Assembly: GCF_000004195.4 (NCBI RefSeq)
Contig: NC_030680.2
Coordinates: 4,701,437-4,765,436, forward strand
DNA: 64,000 nt
Direction of reading: 5' to 3'
Origin: Xenopus tropicalis
Lineage: Eukaryota; Chordata; Amphibia; Anura; Pipidae
A program made the position numbers and the translations under genes. Numbering within the stretch: the stretch's first letter is position 1; each line of letters opens with the position of its first letter. The notes below the pieces were generated by a model. It saw nothing but the letters and a program-made list of their open reading frames with translations, was not told where the DNA came from and did no database searches. Positions 1-11,172 of this stretch are shown one piece after another.

Positions 1-1012
1 CTACCTTAATCTCCATCTTCTACATTATCTCCCTCTCCTCTGCTCCCATCTCATTCTCCATCTTCTACTCCATCTCACTCTCCTATATTCCCATCTCATT
101 CTCCATGATTTACTCCATCTCACTCTCCTCTGCTCCCATCTCACTCTCCATCTTCTACTCCATCTCACTCTCCTATATTCCCATCTCATTCTCCATGATT
201 TACTCCATCTCACTCTTCTCTGCTCCCATCTCACTCTCCATCTTCTACTCCATCTCACTCTCCTATATTCCCATCTCATTCTCCATGATTTACTCCATCT
301 CACTCTCCTTTGCTCCCATCTCATTCTCCATGTTTTACTCCATCTCACTCTCCTCTGCTCCCATCTCATTCTCCATGTTTTACTCCATCTCACTCTCCTC
401 TGCTCCCATCTCACTCTCCATCTTCTACTCCATCTCACTCTCCTATATTCCCATCTCATTCTCCATGATTTACTCCATCTCACTCTCCTCTGCTCCCATC
501 TCATTCTCCATCTTCTACTCCATCTCACTCTCCTATATTCCCATCTCATTCTCCATGATTTACTCCATCTCACTCTCCTCTGCTCCAATCTCACTCTCCA
601 TCTTCTACTCCATCTCACTCTCCTATATTCCCATCTCATTCTCCATGATTTACTCCATCTCACTCTCCTTTGCTCCCATCTCATTCTCCATGTTTTACTC
701 CATCTCACTCTCCTCTGCTCCCATCTCATTCTCCATGTTTTACTCCATCTCACTCTCCTCTGCTCCCATCTCATTCTCCATCTTCTACTCCATCTCACTC
801 TCCTATATTCCCATCTCATTCTCCATGATTTACTCCATCTCACTCTCCTCTGCTCCCATCTCATTCTCCATGTTTTACTCCATCTCACTCTCCTCTGCTC
901 CCATCTCATTCTCCATGTTTTACTCCATCTCACTCTCCTCTGCTCCCATCTCATTCTCCATCTTCTACTCCATCTCACTCTCCTCTACTTCAATCTCATT
1001 TTCTATCTGCTA
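1..1012. repeat. 45-base pyrimidine-rich minisatellite (cut by the window edge)
   Basis: About 22 copies of a 45-base unit built from 15-base CTCCATCTCACTCTC-like sub-repeats. Two unit variants, TATATTCCC and TCTGCTCCC, often alternate as 90-base dimers. Because 45 is divisible by three and the unit has no stop in some frames, long repetitive frames are open on both strands (a 15-residue repeat); these are by-products, not genes. The last unit decays near 990-1012. Confidence 0.95.
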
Positions 1013-2118
1013 CACCAATCTCTTTCTCTATTACTCACTTCTTTCTCACCACTATGCCATGTCCATGTTTCTTTTCTCCACACCCATTTCTCTTTCTATC
1101 ACTATCTACCACTTTTCTCTGATTTTCATATACTTCACTATCTCTTACTCTCCCTCTTGCTCATTTGTCTCTTTTGTTTTTCTTCTTTATCCCCTTATTT
1201 CATCATCTCTCCAATCTACCCATATCTTAGTTTCTCTCCCCCTCTCCTTCTCAACTGTATTGTCACCTCTGTCTCTCCTGTACCCTTCACTCATCCCCTC
1301 CATCTCCCAACGGTTCCCCCACGTTTATCTCTCCTCTAACCTTATCTTCTTCTCATCTTTCTCTTTCTCCTTAACACTTATTTCACTCATTCCCATCTAT
1401 GTCCCCTCTCTGCTCATTTATTTTTTTCTCATGCACCTCATCCCTTTCCCTCCGGTGAGTGCAGGGATCTCTCTTCTCCACCACAATTTCTCCAACTGAC
1501 TCAGAACTCAACCCCTAGTTACCTTTCTGCTCCTAATTTTTGTCTCTCCATCTCTTATAATTTTCTATTCTTTTTATAAAAACTGTGTCCTTTCTCTCCC
1601 CCTCCCTGTGCATCTCCCCCATATATCCCCTAATATTCCCTTTATCCCTATTTCCCTTTACCCTCATCCCATGATCCCCCCCTTTGCCATGTCTCCCACT
1701 CATTCTCTCTCTCGCCGGTACATATATTTATGTGTGTGTATACAAGTGAGTACATATGATGATTATTTGATCTCAGATTGTTATGAATTTAGTGCTTGCA
1801 GCTGTGCAGTTTCCATAATGAGCTTGTCACAATCAGCGAGGAAATTTCAGGACATATTATTCTTACAAATCTTTATTATTAGCGCTGTTATGATTATTAT
1901 AAATATATAGAAAAGATAAAGTAGAACATTTTATTCTCATATCCCCTTAGTCTTTGTATAAACACTCATCAATGGAATACAATTGCAATGTCAGTGATTG
2001 TACATAAATAATAAACTTCATCTCGGAAAATCAATTTTTTTTTAATATCCGGGTCAGGAAAGAGTTTGTGAGAGGTATTTGCAACTCGGGTTTAGTACCA
2101 ACCTGTCCCGCATAGAGT
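1013..2118. other. Pyrimidine-rich tract followed by unique AT-rich sequence
   Basis: Bases 1013 to about 1715 are strongly C/T-biased on the + strand and look like decayed flank of the 45-base array. Bases 1719-2060 are unique and AT-rich, with AATAAA-like motifs near 2010-2025. No exon was recognised. The AT-rich part could be a 3'UTR of an upstream gene, but only the poly(A)-like motif hints at that. Confidence 0.5.
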
Positions 2119-4033
2119 AGGAGGGGCAGGGAGTCTGTAACTGATCAGTGGGTGGGATTAGAACATTCTGATGGAAGTTTACAGGGGGAGGGGCAGGGAG
2201 TCTGTAACTGATCAGTGGGTGGGATTAGAACATTCTGATGGAAGTTTACAGGGGGAGGGGCAGGGAGTCTGTAACTGATCAGTGGGTGGGAATTAGAACA
2301 TTCTGATGGAAGTTTACAGGGGGAGGGGCAGGGAGTCTGTAACTGATCAATGGGTGGGATTAGAAAATTCTGATGGAAGCTTATAGGGGGAGGGGCAGGG
2401 AGTCTGTAACTGATCAGTGGGTGGGATTAGAAAATTCTGATGGAAGCTTATAGGGGGAGGGGCAGGGAGTCTGTAACTGATCAGTGGGTGGGATTAGAAA
2501 ATTCTGATGGAATCTTACAGGGGGAGGGGCAGGGAGTCTGTAACTCAAGCAGTGGGTGGGACTAGAACACTCTGATGGCAGCTTACAGTGGGAGGGGCAG
2601 GGAGTCTGTGACTCAAGCAGTGGGTGGGACTAGAACACTTTGATGGAAGATTACAGGGAGAGGGGCAGGGAGTCTGTAACTCAAGAAGTGGGTGGGACTA
2701 AAACAATCTGATGGAAGATTACAGGGGGAGGGGCAGGGAGTCTGTTACTCAAGCAGTGGCTGGGACTAGAACACTCTGATGGCAGCTTACAGGGGGAGGG
2801 GCAGGGAGTCCATAACTCAAGAAGTGGGTGGACTAGAACACTTTGATGGAAGATTACAGGGGGAGAGGCAGGGAGTCTGTAACTCAAGCAGTGGGTGGGA
2901 CTAGAACACTCTGATGGAAGCTTACAGTGGGAGGGGCAGGGAGTCTGTAACTCAAGCAGTGGGTGGGACTAGAACACTCTGATGGAAGCTTACAGGGGGA
3001 GGGGCAGGGAGTCTGTAACTCAAGCAGTGGGTGGGACTAGAACACTCTGATGGCAGCTTACAGGGGGAGGGGCAGGGAGTCTGTAACTCAAGCAGTGGGT
3101 GGGACTAGAACACTCTGATGGAAGATTACAGGGGGAGGGGCAGGGAGTCTGTAACTCAAGCAGTGGGTGGGACTAGAACACTCTGATGGAAGCTTACAGG
3201 GGGAGGGGCAGGGAGTCTGTAACTCAAGCAGTGGGTGGGACTAGAACACTCTGATGGAAGCTTACAGGGGGAGGGGCAGGGAGTCTGTAACTCAAGCAGT
3301 AGGTGGGACTAGAACACTCTGATGGCAGCTTACAGGGGGAGGGGCAGGGAGTCTGTAACTCAAGCAGTGGGTGGGACTAGAACACTCTGATGGCAGCTTA
3401 CAGGGGGAGGGGCAGGGAGTCTGTAACTCAAGCAGTGGGTGGGACTAGAACACTCTGATGGAAGCTTACAGGGGGAGGGGCAGGGAGTCTGTAACTCAAG
3501 CAGTGGGTGGGACTAGAACACTCTGATGGCAGCTTACAGGGGGAGGGGCAGGGAGTCTGTAACTCAAGCAGTGGGTGGGACTAGAACACTCTGATGGAAG
3601 CTTACAGGGGGAGGGGCAGGGAGTCTGTAACTCAAGCAGTGGGTGGGACTAGAACACTCTGATGGCAGCTTATAGGGGAGGGGCAGGGAGTCTGTAACTC
3701 AAGCAGTGGGTGGGACTAGAACACTCTGATGGAAGCTTACAGGGGGAGGGACAGGGAGTCTGTAACTCAAGCAGTGGGTGGGACAAGAACACTCTGATGG
3801 CAGCTTACAGGGGGAGGGACAGGGAGTCTGTAACTCAAGCAGTGGGTGGGACTAGAACACTCTGATGGAAGTTTACAGGGGGAGGGGCAGGGAGTCTGTA
3901 ACTGATCAGTGGGTGGGACTAGAACACTCTGATGGAAGCTTATAGGGGAGGGGCAGGGAGTCTGTAACTCAAGCAGTGGGTGGGACTAGAACACTCTGAT
4001 GGAAGCTTACAGGGGGAGGGGCAGAGAGTCTGA
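2119..4033 (+). repeat. 68-base minisatellite, about 28 copies
   Basis: The unit contains GGGGAGGGGCAGGGAGTCTG, then TAACTCAAGCAGTGGGTGG and a GATGGAAGCTTACAG end; successive GTCTGTAACT landmarks at 3011 and 3079 give 68 bases. The first six or so units carry GATCAGTGGG with GGATTAGAACATT; later units carry CAAGCAGTGGG with GGACTAGAACACT. The variants lie in blocks, as expected from local unequal exchange. A reverse-orientation relative lies at 51446-52436. Confidence 0.95.
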
Positions 4034-4469
4034 TAAAAGCCCAGTAGCCAACATTTTAAAATAAATTTACATGATCCATATAAAAATTTGTGTTATGAGC
4101 TTGTCCTCCTTAGGAGCAAGTGAAAAGATTTGTTTAAAAAACAACAACAATAAAACACCAATTAAGTAGTATTATTGGCTTCAATTTCCCACCAGAGTGG
4201 AAGCAAGTCTGGGCTGTATCCCCTATAGATGGAACTGCTGGGGACCCCTTGACAGACAGAGTGGGGTTCACTTACTGACATTGGGCAAATTTGCACACAT
4301 TAGTAGCCCATGGCGACAAATCATAGTTTTGCTTTCATAGCTTAAACATCAGATGGCTGAACAATGCAAATCCCTGATTGGTTGCTATGGGATACTGCAA
4401 ATTTGCAGTGTTGGTAAATGAGTCTGACTAATCCCTGACTGTAGCAATGTGAAGCTGCCAGATGTGTCA
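4034..4469. other. Unique sequence with a MITE-like fragment
   Basis: No gene seen. Bases about 4280-4440 hold GGCAAATTTGCACAC and TTGGTTGCTATGGG phrases of a short interspersed frog element whose relatives occur at 32465 and 62267. The family was not identified. Confidence 0.45.
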
Positions 4470-4676
4470 TAGTAACATAGTCAGTTAGGTTGAAAAAAGA
4501 CACAAAGCCATCAAGTTCAACCTGATTGCCTTTATATAACCTGCCTAACTGCTAGTTGACCCAGAGGAAGGCAAAAAACCCCATTTAAAGCCTCTCTAAT
4601 TTGCCGCAGAGGGGTAAAATTCCTTCCTGACCCCAAGATGGCAATCGGACCAGAACCTGGGGCAACTTGTACTAAG
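4470..4676 (+). mobile_element. Interspersed retro-like repeat, partial
   Basis: Starts with AGTAACATAG and contains TCAAGTTCAACCTGATTG, CCAGAGGAAGGCAAAAAACC and CAAGATGGCAATCGGACC. I recognise these as a high-copy Xenopus interspersed repeat but cannot assign the class. A 5' fragment of the same repeat is at 5919-6010. Its 3' end passes directly into the 94-base array that follows. Confidence 0.65.
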
Positions 4677-5155
4677 TACTAAGCACAGTTCAGCAGGAAC
4701 AGCCCCCTAAGTTTGCCCATAGCCTGTACAGAGAGATACCATAAAACTATGGCACATAGGGATTCCCCTGTACTAAGCACAATTCAGCAGGAACAGCCCC
4801 CTAAGTTTGCTCATAGCCTGTACAGAGAGATACCATAAAACTATGGCACATAGGGATTCCCCTGTACTAAGCACAATTCAGCAGGAACAGCCCCCTAAGT
4901 TTGCTCATAGCCTGTACAGAGAGATACCATAAAACTATGGCACATAGGGATTCCCCTGTACTAAGCACAATTCAGCAGGAACAGCCCCCTAAGTTTGCTC
5001 ATAGCCTGTACAGAGAGATACCATAAAACTATGGCACATAGGGATTCCCCTGTACTAAGCACAATTCAGCAGGAACAGCCCCCTAAGTTTGCTCATAGCC
5101 TGTACAGAGAGATACCATAAAACTATGGCACATAGGGATTCCCCTGTACTAAGCA
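4677..5155 (+). repeat. 94-base minisatellite, about 5 copies
   Basis: The unit runs GTACTAAGCACAATTCAGC, then a block with CAGCCCCCTAAGTTTGC, then ACCATAAAACTATGGCACAT. Starts at 4770 and 4864 give a 94-base period. Units are nearly identical. It begins at the 3' end of the interspersed repeat at 4470-4676. The same family, reversed, has about 13 copies at 44554-45764. Confidence 0.95.
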
Positions 5156-6160
5156 AAGGAACATTTTAGACACAGAGAACTTTTATTACCCTCAGGGTGA
5201 TATCTAGCCCTAAATCTGGCACGACACCAATGGTTTCGGGTAAATTCTCAGGAGGCGGCTGATGTAAGAGGCAGAAATAGAGGAATGGAGTGAAGTTGTA
5301 CTTGGCCGTATATAATGGTTTCTGGGGAACTTAGAAAGAAAACCTGTCACGTCTCCATATGAGCCCGGCACAATGTACATCGCTGCAGGACATGTTCATA
5401 AATAAAAGATTGGAAGAGCGCGGGGAGCAAACAGAGGCCTCTCAGGGCACCTATCAGCGAGCGGCGCCGGTGATGTCAATACACTAATAAAATAATTACT
5501 AAATATGGGCAGAATGAATCTGTTGTCTTGGAGATGGGCTCTTTCTTCTTTGCAGATAAAATCTCCTTGTCATTGTCCTGATGTCGGGAAAGGCTTCTCC
5601 CGAGCTCGAGAAAACCAGAGAAGTCTCCTTAGGAAAAGATCGTCCTTTGTGCCTCCCGTGACATGTGTCTACTAAACGGAAAAACCAAGGGATGGGGGAA
5701 AGGATGGATAGCTGGCAGGCGCTGGGCCACTAGGGGGCGCCGGATGCTTTGGAATTTCAGAAAGAGCTTTCGCTTTTTTCACCAGACTAAGCAATATGGT
5801 AACCCCCATTTATTGATACATACACATAATTAAACATATTGCCCTTTTATTGTTTTGCAGGTTTGTAATTGCATATCACACAGAGCCAAGGGATGACCCC
5901 CCCATAGTTTGTCTAATTACATAGTAACGTAGTAAGTTAGGCTGAAAAATGACATGCGTCAAGTTCAACCTTAATGGACATAAACTAATATATGTACATA
6001 AACAAAGCACTTTGCTAGGGAATCCTGTACTGAATATTAATTCAACTCCGAGCTGTCTCTAGTCAGATGCACACAGAGGCATTAGCCCCGGGCTCTGCAG
6101 ATAAAGGCAAAGAGAAGTAGTTGCCAGTAGGATAACTGGAGAACAAAGAGTATAGTAAGT
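5156..6160. other. Unique upstream sequence, no gene seen
   Basis: Non-repetitive sequence without a convincing exon. It includes a fragment (5919 to about 6010, ACATAGTAACGTAGTAAG) of the repeat described at 4470. Confidence 0.5.
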
Positions 6161-7638
6161 AGGGCAACATGGAAACAGCATGGTAACATGGGGAGAGAAG
6201 GACAAGTTGGAGAAAGTAAGGTGAGATGTGACAATAAGAGCAAGATGGAGACTGTAGAACAACTTGGAGATAGTAGGGCAAGATGGAGACAGTAGGGAAA
6301 CATGGTGACAGTAGGACAAGATGGAGACATCAGAGCAAGATGGAGACAGTAGGGCAAGATGGAGACAGTAGGGCAAGATGGAGACAGTAGGGCAAGATGG
6401 AGACAGTAGGGCAAGATGGAGACAGTAGGGCAAGATGGGGACATCAGAGCAAGATGGAGACAGTAGGACTAGATGGAGACAGTAGGGAAACATGGTGACA
6501 GTAGGGAAAGATTGGGACAGTAAGAAACAATAGGGATAGTAGGACATGATGGAAACAGAAAAGCAAGATGGAGACAGTAGGGCAAGATGGAGACAGTAGG
6601 ACAAGATGGGGACAGTAGGACAAGATGGAGACAGTAGGACAAGATGGAGACATCAGAGCAAGATGGAGACAGTAGGACTAGATGGAGACAGTAGGGAAAC
6701 ATGGTGACAGTAGGGAAAGATTGGGACAGTAAGAAACAATAGGGATAGTAGGACATGATGGAAACAGAAAAGCAAGATGGAGACAGTAGGGCAAGATGGA
6801 GACAGTAGGACAAGATGGGGACAGTAGGACAAGATGGAGACAGTAGGACAAGATGGGGACAGTAGGGCAAGATGGAGACAGTAGGACAAGATGGGGACAG
6901 TAGGGCAAGATGGAGACAGTAGGAAAAGATGGGGACAGTAGGGCAAGATGGAGACACTAGGACAAGATGGAGACAGTAAGACAAGATGGAGACAGTAGGG
7001 CAAGATGGAGACAGTAGGACAAGATGGGGACAGTAGGGCAAGATGGAGACAGTAGGACAAGATGGAGACAGTAGGACAAGATGGGGACAGTAGGGCAAGA
7101 TGGAGACAGTAGGACAAGATGGGGACAGTAGGACAAGATGGAGACAGTAGGAGAAGATGGGGACAGTAGGGCAAGATGGAGACAGTAGGACAAGATGGAG
7201 ACAGTAGGACTAGATGGAGACAGTAGGAGAAGATGGGGACAGTAGGACAAGATGGAGACAGTAGGAGAAGATGGGGACAGTAGGACAAGATGGAGACAGT
7301 AGGAGAAGATGGGGACAGTAGGACAAGATGGAGACAGTAGGACAAGATGGAGACAGTAGGACAAGATGGAGACAGTAGGACAAGATGGAGACAGTAGGGC
7401 AAGATGGAGACAGTAGGACAAGATGGAGACAGTAGGAGAAGATGGAGACAGTAGGACAAGATGGAGACAGTAGGAGAAGATGGAGACAGTAGGAAAAGAT
7501 GGAGACAGTAGGAAAAGATGGGGACAGTAGGACCAGTAGGACAAGATGGGGACAATAGACATGGTGGAAGTACAATTTGAAGACAAAAGGGCAAAATGAA
7601 GGCAGTAGGGAACGATGCCGATAATAAAGCAAGATGGT
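6161..7638 (+). repeat. 19-base minisatellite, about 78 copies
   Basis: The unit is GATGGAGACAGTAGGGCAA, with variants such as GGACAA, GGAGAA and GGGGACAG. The two edges (6161-6240 and 7540-7638) are diverged while the centre is uniform. Because 19 is not a multiple of three, one array opens all three frames of the minus strand with the same 19-residue peptide repeat; none is a gene. Related arrays: 16250-17395 (reversed) and 60139-61714. Confidence 0.95.
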
Positions 7639-8135
7639 GTCAGGCCCTTCATTGGTTCTTGAAGTACTCGATTTTCCTATATTAGAAATATTTTCCTACA
7701 GAACTGTCTCTTCCCAGTGTTACTGAATCTACTGGATCCCCATTTGTATTGGTAACTTTCCATTTTTACCCTCTGTTGTTGGGCCCAAATGTATTTGGGA
7801 CACAAAGGGACTAAAACTTCCTCTACAAGTAAATATTCAACAGTTTTGCAAGAAACATCCATCTGTGTCTGTTCCTTCAATCCCCCCAGTTTGTCTTACG
7901 AGACTATGAAAAGGGCAACATTATCCAATTTTATTATCAACCCCACTAGTGCGACCCCGACGGTGGTTTGAAAGAAGCGCTGATTGCACTTTCCCAGCAA
8001 TTGCTCTGCAATCAAACCTCTCCCGGAGCGGCGACAACTTCTCATTTCAGCAACAATTGCTGCCCTAGGGGCCGAGTGAGAGAAAGGAGCCACGTTCAGC
8101 CCACAGCCCCCCAGGGCGGCGTCCTACCCCCCCAT
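7639..8135. other. Unique spacer, no gene seen
   Basis: Non-repetitive sequence between two arrays. Short open frames on both strands overlap and show no recognisable domain. Confidence 0.5.
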
Positions 8136-8965
8136 CTGTATATTTGTATTTATACATATGGGTTGGAGGTGCCATAGTGTTTCCCTTAGACAGTACAGTA
8201 TGGGGGTACAGCTTATTGTGTGCCCAGAACATTCCTTCTCTGTATATTTGTATTTATACATATGGGTAGGGGGTGCCATAGTGTTTCCCTTAGACAGTAC
8301 AGTATGGGGGTACAGCTTATTGTGTGCCCAGAACATTCCTTCTCTGTATATTTGTATTTATACATATGGGTAGGAGGTGCCATAGTGTTTCCCTTAGACA
8401 GTACAGTATGGGGGTACAGCTTATTGTGTGCCCAGAACATTCCTTCTCTGTATATTTGTATTTATACATATGGGTAGGAGGTGCCATAGTGTTTCCCTTA
8501 GACAGTACAGTATGGGGGTACAGCTTATTGTGTGCCCAGAACATTCCTTCTCTGTATATTTGTATTTATACATACGGGTAGGGGGTGCCATAGTGTTTCC
8601 CTTAGACAGTACAGTATGGGGGTACAGCTTATTGTGTGCCCAGAACATTCCTTCTCTGTATATTTGTATTTATACATATGGGTAGGGGGTGCCATAGTGT
8701 TTCCCTTAGACAGTACAGTATGGGGGTACAGCTTATTGTGTGCCCAGAACATTCCTTCTCTGTATATTTGTATTTATACATATGGGTAGGGGGTGCCATA
8801 GTGTTTCCCTTAGACAGTACAGTATGGGGGTACAGCTTATTGTGTGCCCAGAACATTCCTTCTCTGTATATTTGTATTTATACATATGGGTAGGGGGTGC
8901 CATAGTGTTTCCCTTAGACAGTACAGTATGGGGGTACAGCTTATTGTGTGCCCAGAACATTCCTT
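8136..8965 (+). repeat. 104-base minisatellite, locus 1 of 4, about 8 copies
   Basis: The unit starts CTGTATATTTGTATTTATAC, then has GGTGCCATAGTGTTTCCC, GACAGTACAGTATGGGGG and TGTGTGCCCAGAACATTCC. The 104-base step is exact. Units differ at a few sites, for example GGAGGTGCC against GGGGGTGCC. Other loci: 21449-22497 (+), 24632-25728 (-) and 36531-37786 (+). Confidence 0.96.
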
Positions 8966-9409
8966 TACTGCAGGCCGGCACTGGGATTTAAAAAAAGCTT
9001 TTTTTGGCATTTGCCAGAACCCACAGATTGCCAGTCCGGGCCTGCTTCATTGGATCTCTTTCATAATATTGTCGCCCCCCCAGTCATATTTATCTCATCC
9101 TGACTCTTGGCTCCGCCCCTCTCTTCTTATCATTGCTTTAGATATTAGGGTGTAACACTGTCCCTATTGTTTAGCTGGTGGTTCTGAGGGTACAGACTGT
9201 ATCCTGGGCCTGAGCCCGGAGCTGTCCATTCAGCACCATTCATTAACTGCCACTTATTAACTGCCACTCATTACCTGCCACTCATTAACTGCCTCCTGTG
9301 GGTCTATTGCTTTGTAGAGTAAAAAAAAAAAGTGGGATTTTGTTAAATAAAATGAGACTTTTTGTAGGATCATGTGAAACGTTAGAGGCTTAAACTGGAT
9401 CTTGGCACA
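8966..9409. other. Spacer with a small 16-base tandem repeat
   Basis: Unique sequence. At 9238-9296 there is a short tandem run of ATTAACTGCCACTC-like units of about 16 bases. An A-run lies near 9320-9332. No gene seen. Confidence 0.55.
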
Positions 9410-10163
9410 TTGTGTTTAACCTCATCCTGCCCTGGGCCCTGTCTCCCCCCTCAGTCTCTCACTGTCACCCCAATTCAGTGCCAACCTATAAACACTTTAG
9501 GAACCCTGTCTCTCATATTAACCCCTCAGGTATCCCATAGCCATAATGACCCCAAGTCCTTAACCCTTCTCTGCCCAGAGTACTCCCCTTGCCCATTATG
9601 TGGCACCAGTTTAACTCTTGCCTGCCCTGGTGGCTCACCCTACACATTGTGTGACTGATTAACCCCTGTCTGCCCAGAGTACTCAACTTGCAAACTGTCT
9701 GACTGATTAACCCCTTTGTGCCCTGAGTATTCACCTTTCACATTGTGTAACAACTTAACTCTTGCCTGCCCTGGCTACTCCCCATAGTCTGACTGTTTAA
9801 CCCCCCCCCCATCTGTGCTGAGTACTCACTCTGCCCTTTTTGTACTGCTTTTAACCCCTGCCTCCCCTCAGTACTCACCTGGCACAATGTCTGACTGATT
9901 AACCCCTGCCTCCCCTCAGTACTCACCTGGCACAATGTCTGACTGATTAACCCCTGCCTCCCCTCAGTACTCACCTGGCACAATGTCTGCCTCCCCTCAG
10001 TACTCACCTGGCACAATGTCTGCCTCCCCTCAGTACTCACCTGGCACAATGTCTGCCTCCCCTCAGTACTCACCTGGCACAATGTCTGCCTCCCCTCAGT
10101 ACTCACCTGGCACAATGTCTGACTGATTAACCCTTGCCTGCCCTGAGCGCTCAGCCCGCACAT
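9410..10163. repeat. Degenerate minisatellite with a uniform 48/33-base core
   Basis: From about 9410 the phrase TTAACCCCTG...GTACTCACCT recurs with much divergence. The core (about 9840-10130) is uniform: CAGTACTCAC landmarks at 9869, 9917 and 9965 give 48 bases, and those at 9998, 10031, 10064 and 10097 give 33 bases. The 33-base unit is the 48-base unit lacking a 15-base GACTGATTAACCCCT-like segment. The array ends about 400 bases upstream of the nell1 start codon. Confidence 0.85.
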
Positions 10164-10189
10164 TTCTTAATGTTAAACATCAGTAGGAG

Positions 10190-10534
10190 TTTGGAGCTTG
10201 GGGCTAAACCATTCCTGCCGGGCAGGGGGGTGATGGATGCAGAAACGGTCCGTCTGTAATAAATCCTTCCCTTTCACCTCACAGTCGCTAAGGAATCGGG
10301 GGGCCATACGGCAGGGAGCTTGTATGTAGAACTGGGTGTTTCCATCGCTGGGGAAGGGACTGTGCGATTGGCTTCGGTCTGGCTGAGCCCCCCCCGCTGC
10401 ACTGGAGTGGTACGGTCGGCAGACTCTCCCAGCCGGGGAAGCTGTCCGTGTGTCAGTGAGGCTTGTGCGGGGGAACCGGGAAGTTTAGCGGCTGCCGGGG
10501 GATTATTGGGGCTCCTTCTCCGCTCACTGCGCCA
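10190..10534 (+). promoter_or_regulatory. nell1: Probable nell1 promoter and 5'UTR
   Basis: Unlike the flanking arrays this stretch is unique and carries many CpG dinucleotides (ACGGTCCGTC, ACGGTCGGC, AACCGGG, GCGGCTGCCGGG). A reverse CCAAT-type ATTGG lies near 10358. No clear TATA box was seen, which fits a CpG-type promoter. A pyrimidine run ending CACCTCACAG at 10284 could be a 3' splice site for an upstream non-coding exon, but that is speculative. The transcription start cannot be placed from sequence alone. Confidence 0.5.
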
Positions 10535-10583
10535 ATGGATGGAATGCTGGCTGTGTGGGCTTGGGTACTGACTGCCAGAGCAG
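10535..10583 (+). CDS. nell1: nell1 coding exon 1: signal peptide
   Basis: This exon encodes MDGMLAVWAWVLTARA plus the first base of the next codon, and ends at a strong donor (CAG|GTAAGG at 10584). NELL1 is a secreted multidomain glycoprotein of the extracellular matrix, linked to skeletal and neural development. The peptide has a hydrophobic core (MLAVWAWVL) and a small-residue end (TARA), as in a signal peptide. Human NELL1, as I recall it, begins with MDLILVVWFCVCTAR at the same spot; 9 of 15 positions agree with residues 1-15 here, ending in the shared TAR. The phase-1 end joins exactly to exon 2, giving ARAVLGLGTDPDLQ. The start is supported by an in-frame TGA at 10457-10459 with no ATG between. 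A second in-frame ATG at 10544 is a possible alternative start. The exon was too short to stand out as an ORF. Confidence 0.78.
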
Positions 10584-10734
10584 GTAAGGGGCAGGGGTCG
10601 GGGGCCTCTGGGGGGACACATGGGGTCGGCGGCTCCGGTTGAGGGTACAGACTGGCACAGGGTGTAACTATAGGTGGGGGTATAACAGCGAGTGATGCTA
10701 TAGCGGAGGGCAATGGGTAGTGCGGTTGCTGGGT

Positions 10735-11172
10735 ATTGGGGAGTGGGTATTTGGGGGTACAGCAGATGGCAGTGGGTGATGTAGTAGGGTTGATGGGTAT
10801 AGGGGAGTGGGTATTTGGGGGTACAGCAGATGTAGTAGGGTTGATGGGTGCTATGGCTGTGGGCATTTGGGGGTACAGCAGATGTAGTAGGGTTGATGGG
10901 TGCTATGGCTGTGGGCATTTGGGGGTACAGCAGATGTAGTAGGGTTGATGGGTGCTATGGCTGTGGGCATTTGGGGGTACAGCAGATGTAGTTGGGTTGA
11001 TGGGTGCTATGGCTGTGGGCATTTGGGGGTACAGCAGATGTAGTAGGGTTGATGGGTGCCATGGCTGTGGGCATTTGGGGGTACAGCAGATGTAGTAGGG
11101 TTGATGGGTGCTATGGCTGTGGGCATTTGGGGGTACAGCAGATGTAGTAGGGTTGATGGGTGCTATGGCTCT
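10735..11172. repeat. 52-base minisatellite at the 5' end of intron 1
   Basis: The unit is GGGGGTACAGCAGATGTAGT, then AGGGTTGATGGGTGCTATGG and CTGTGGGCATTT; GCAGATG landmarks at 10826 and 10878 give 52 bases. About eight copies; the first two are diverged. It begins only about 150 bases after the exon 1 donor. Confidence 0.92.

Noticed and set aside
25..1499. Long repetitive frames on both strands (317 and 464 codons)
   Set aside because: They follow from a 45-base tandem repeat without stops, then low-complexity pyrimidine sequence.
6059..7652. Overlapping frames rich in Leu, Ser, Cys and Pro
   Set aside because: Translations of the 19-base array in several frames.
8136..8965. CRISPR-like array (regular repeats)
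   Set aside because: The whole 104-base unit is conserved, with no variable spacers and no cas genes. This is a minisatellite in vertebrate DNA; the same applies to the other arrays.
10320..10571. 83-codon frame overlapping exon 1
   Set aside because: It is in a different frame from the signal-peptide reading and has no NELL or other domain; the exon 1 frame has a matching donor and junction phase.
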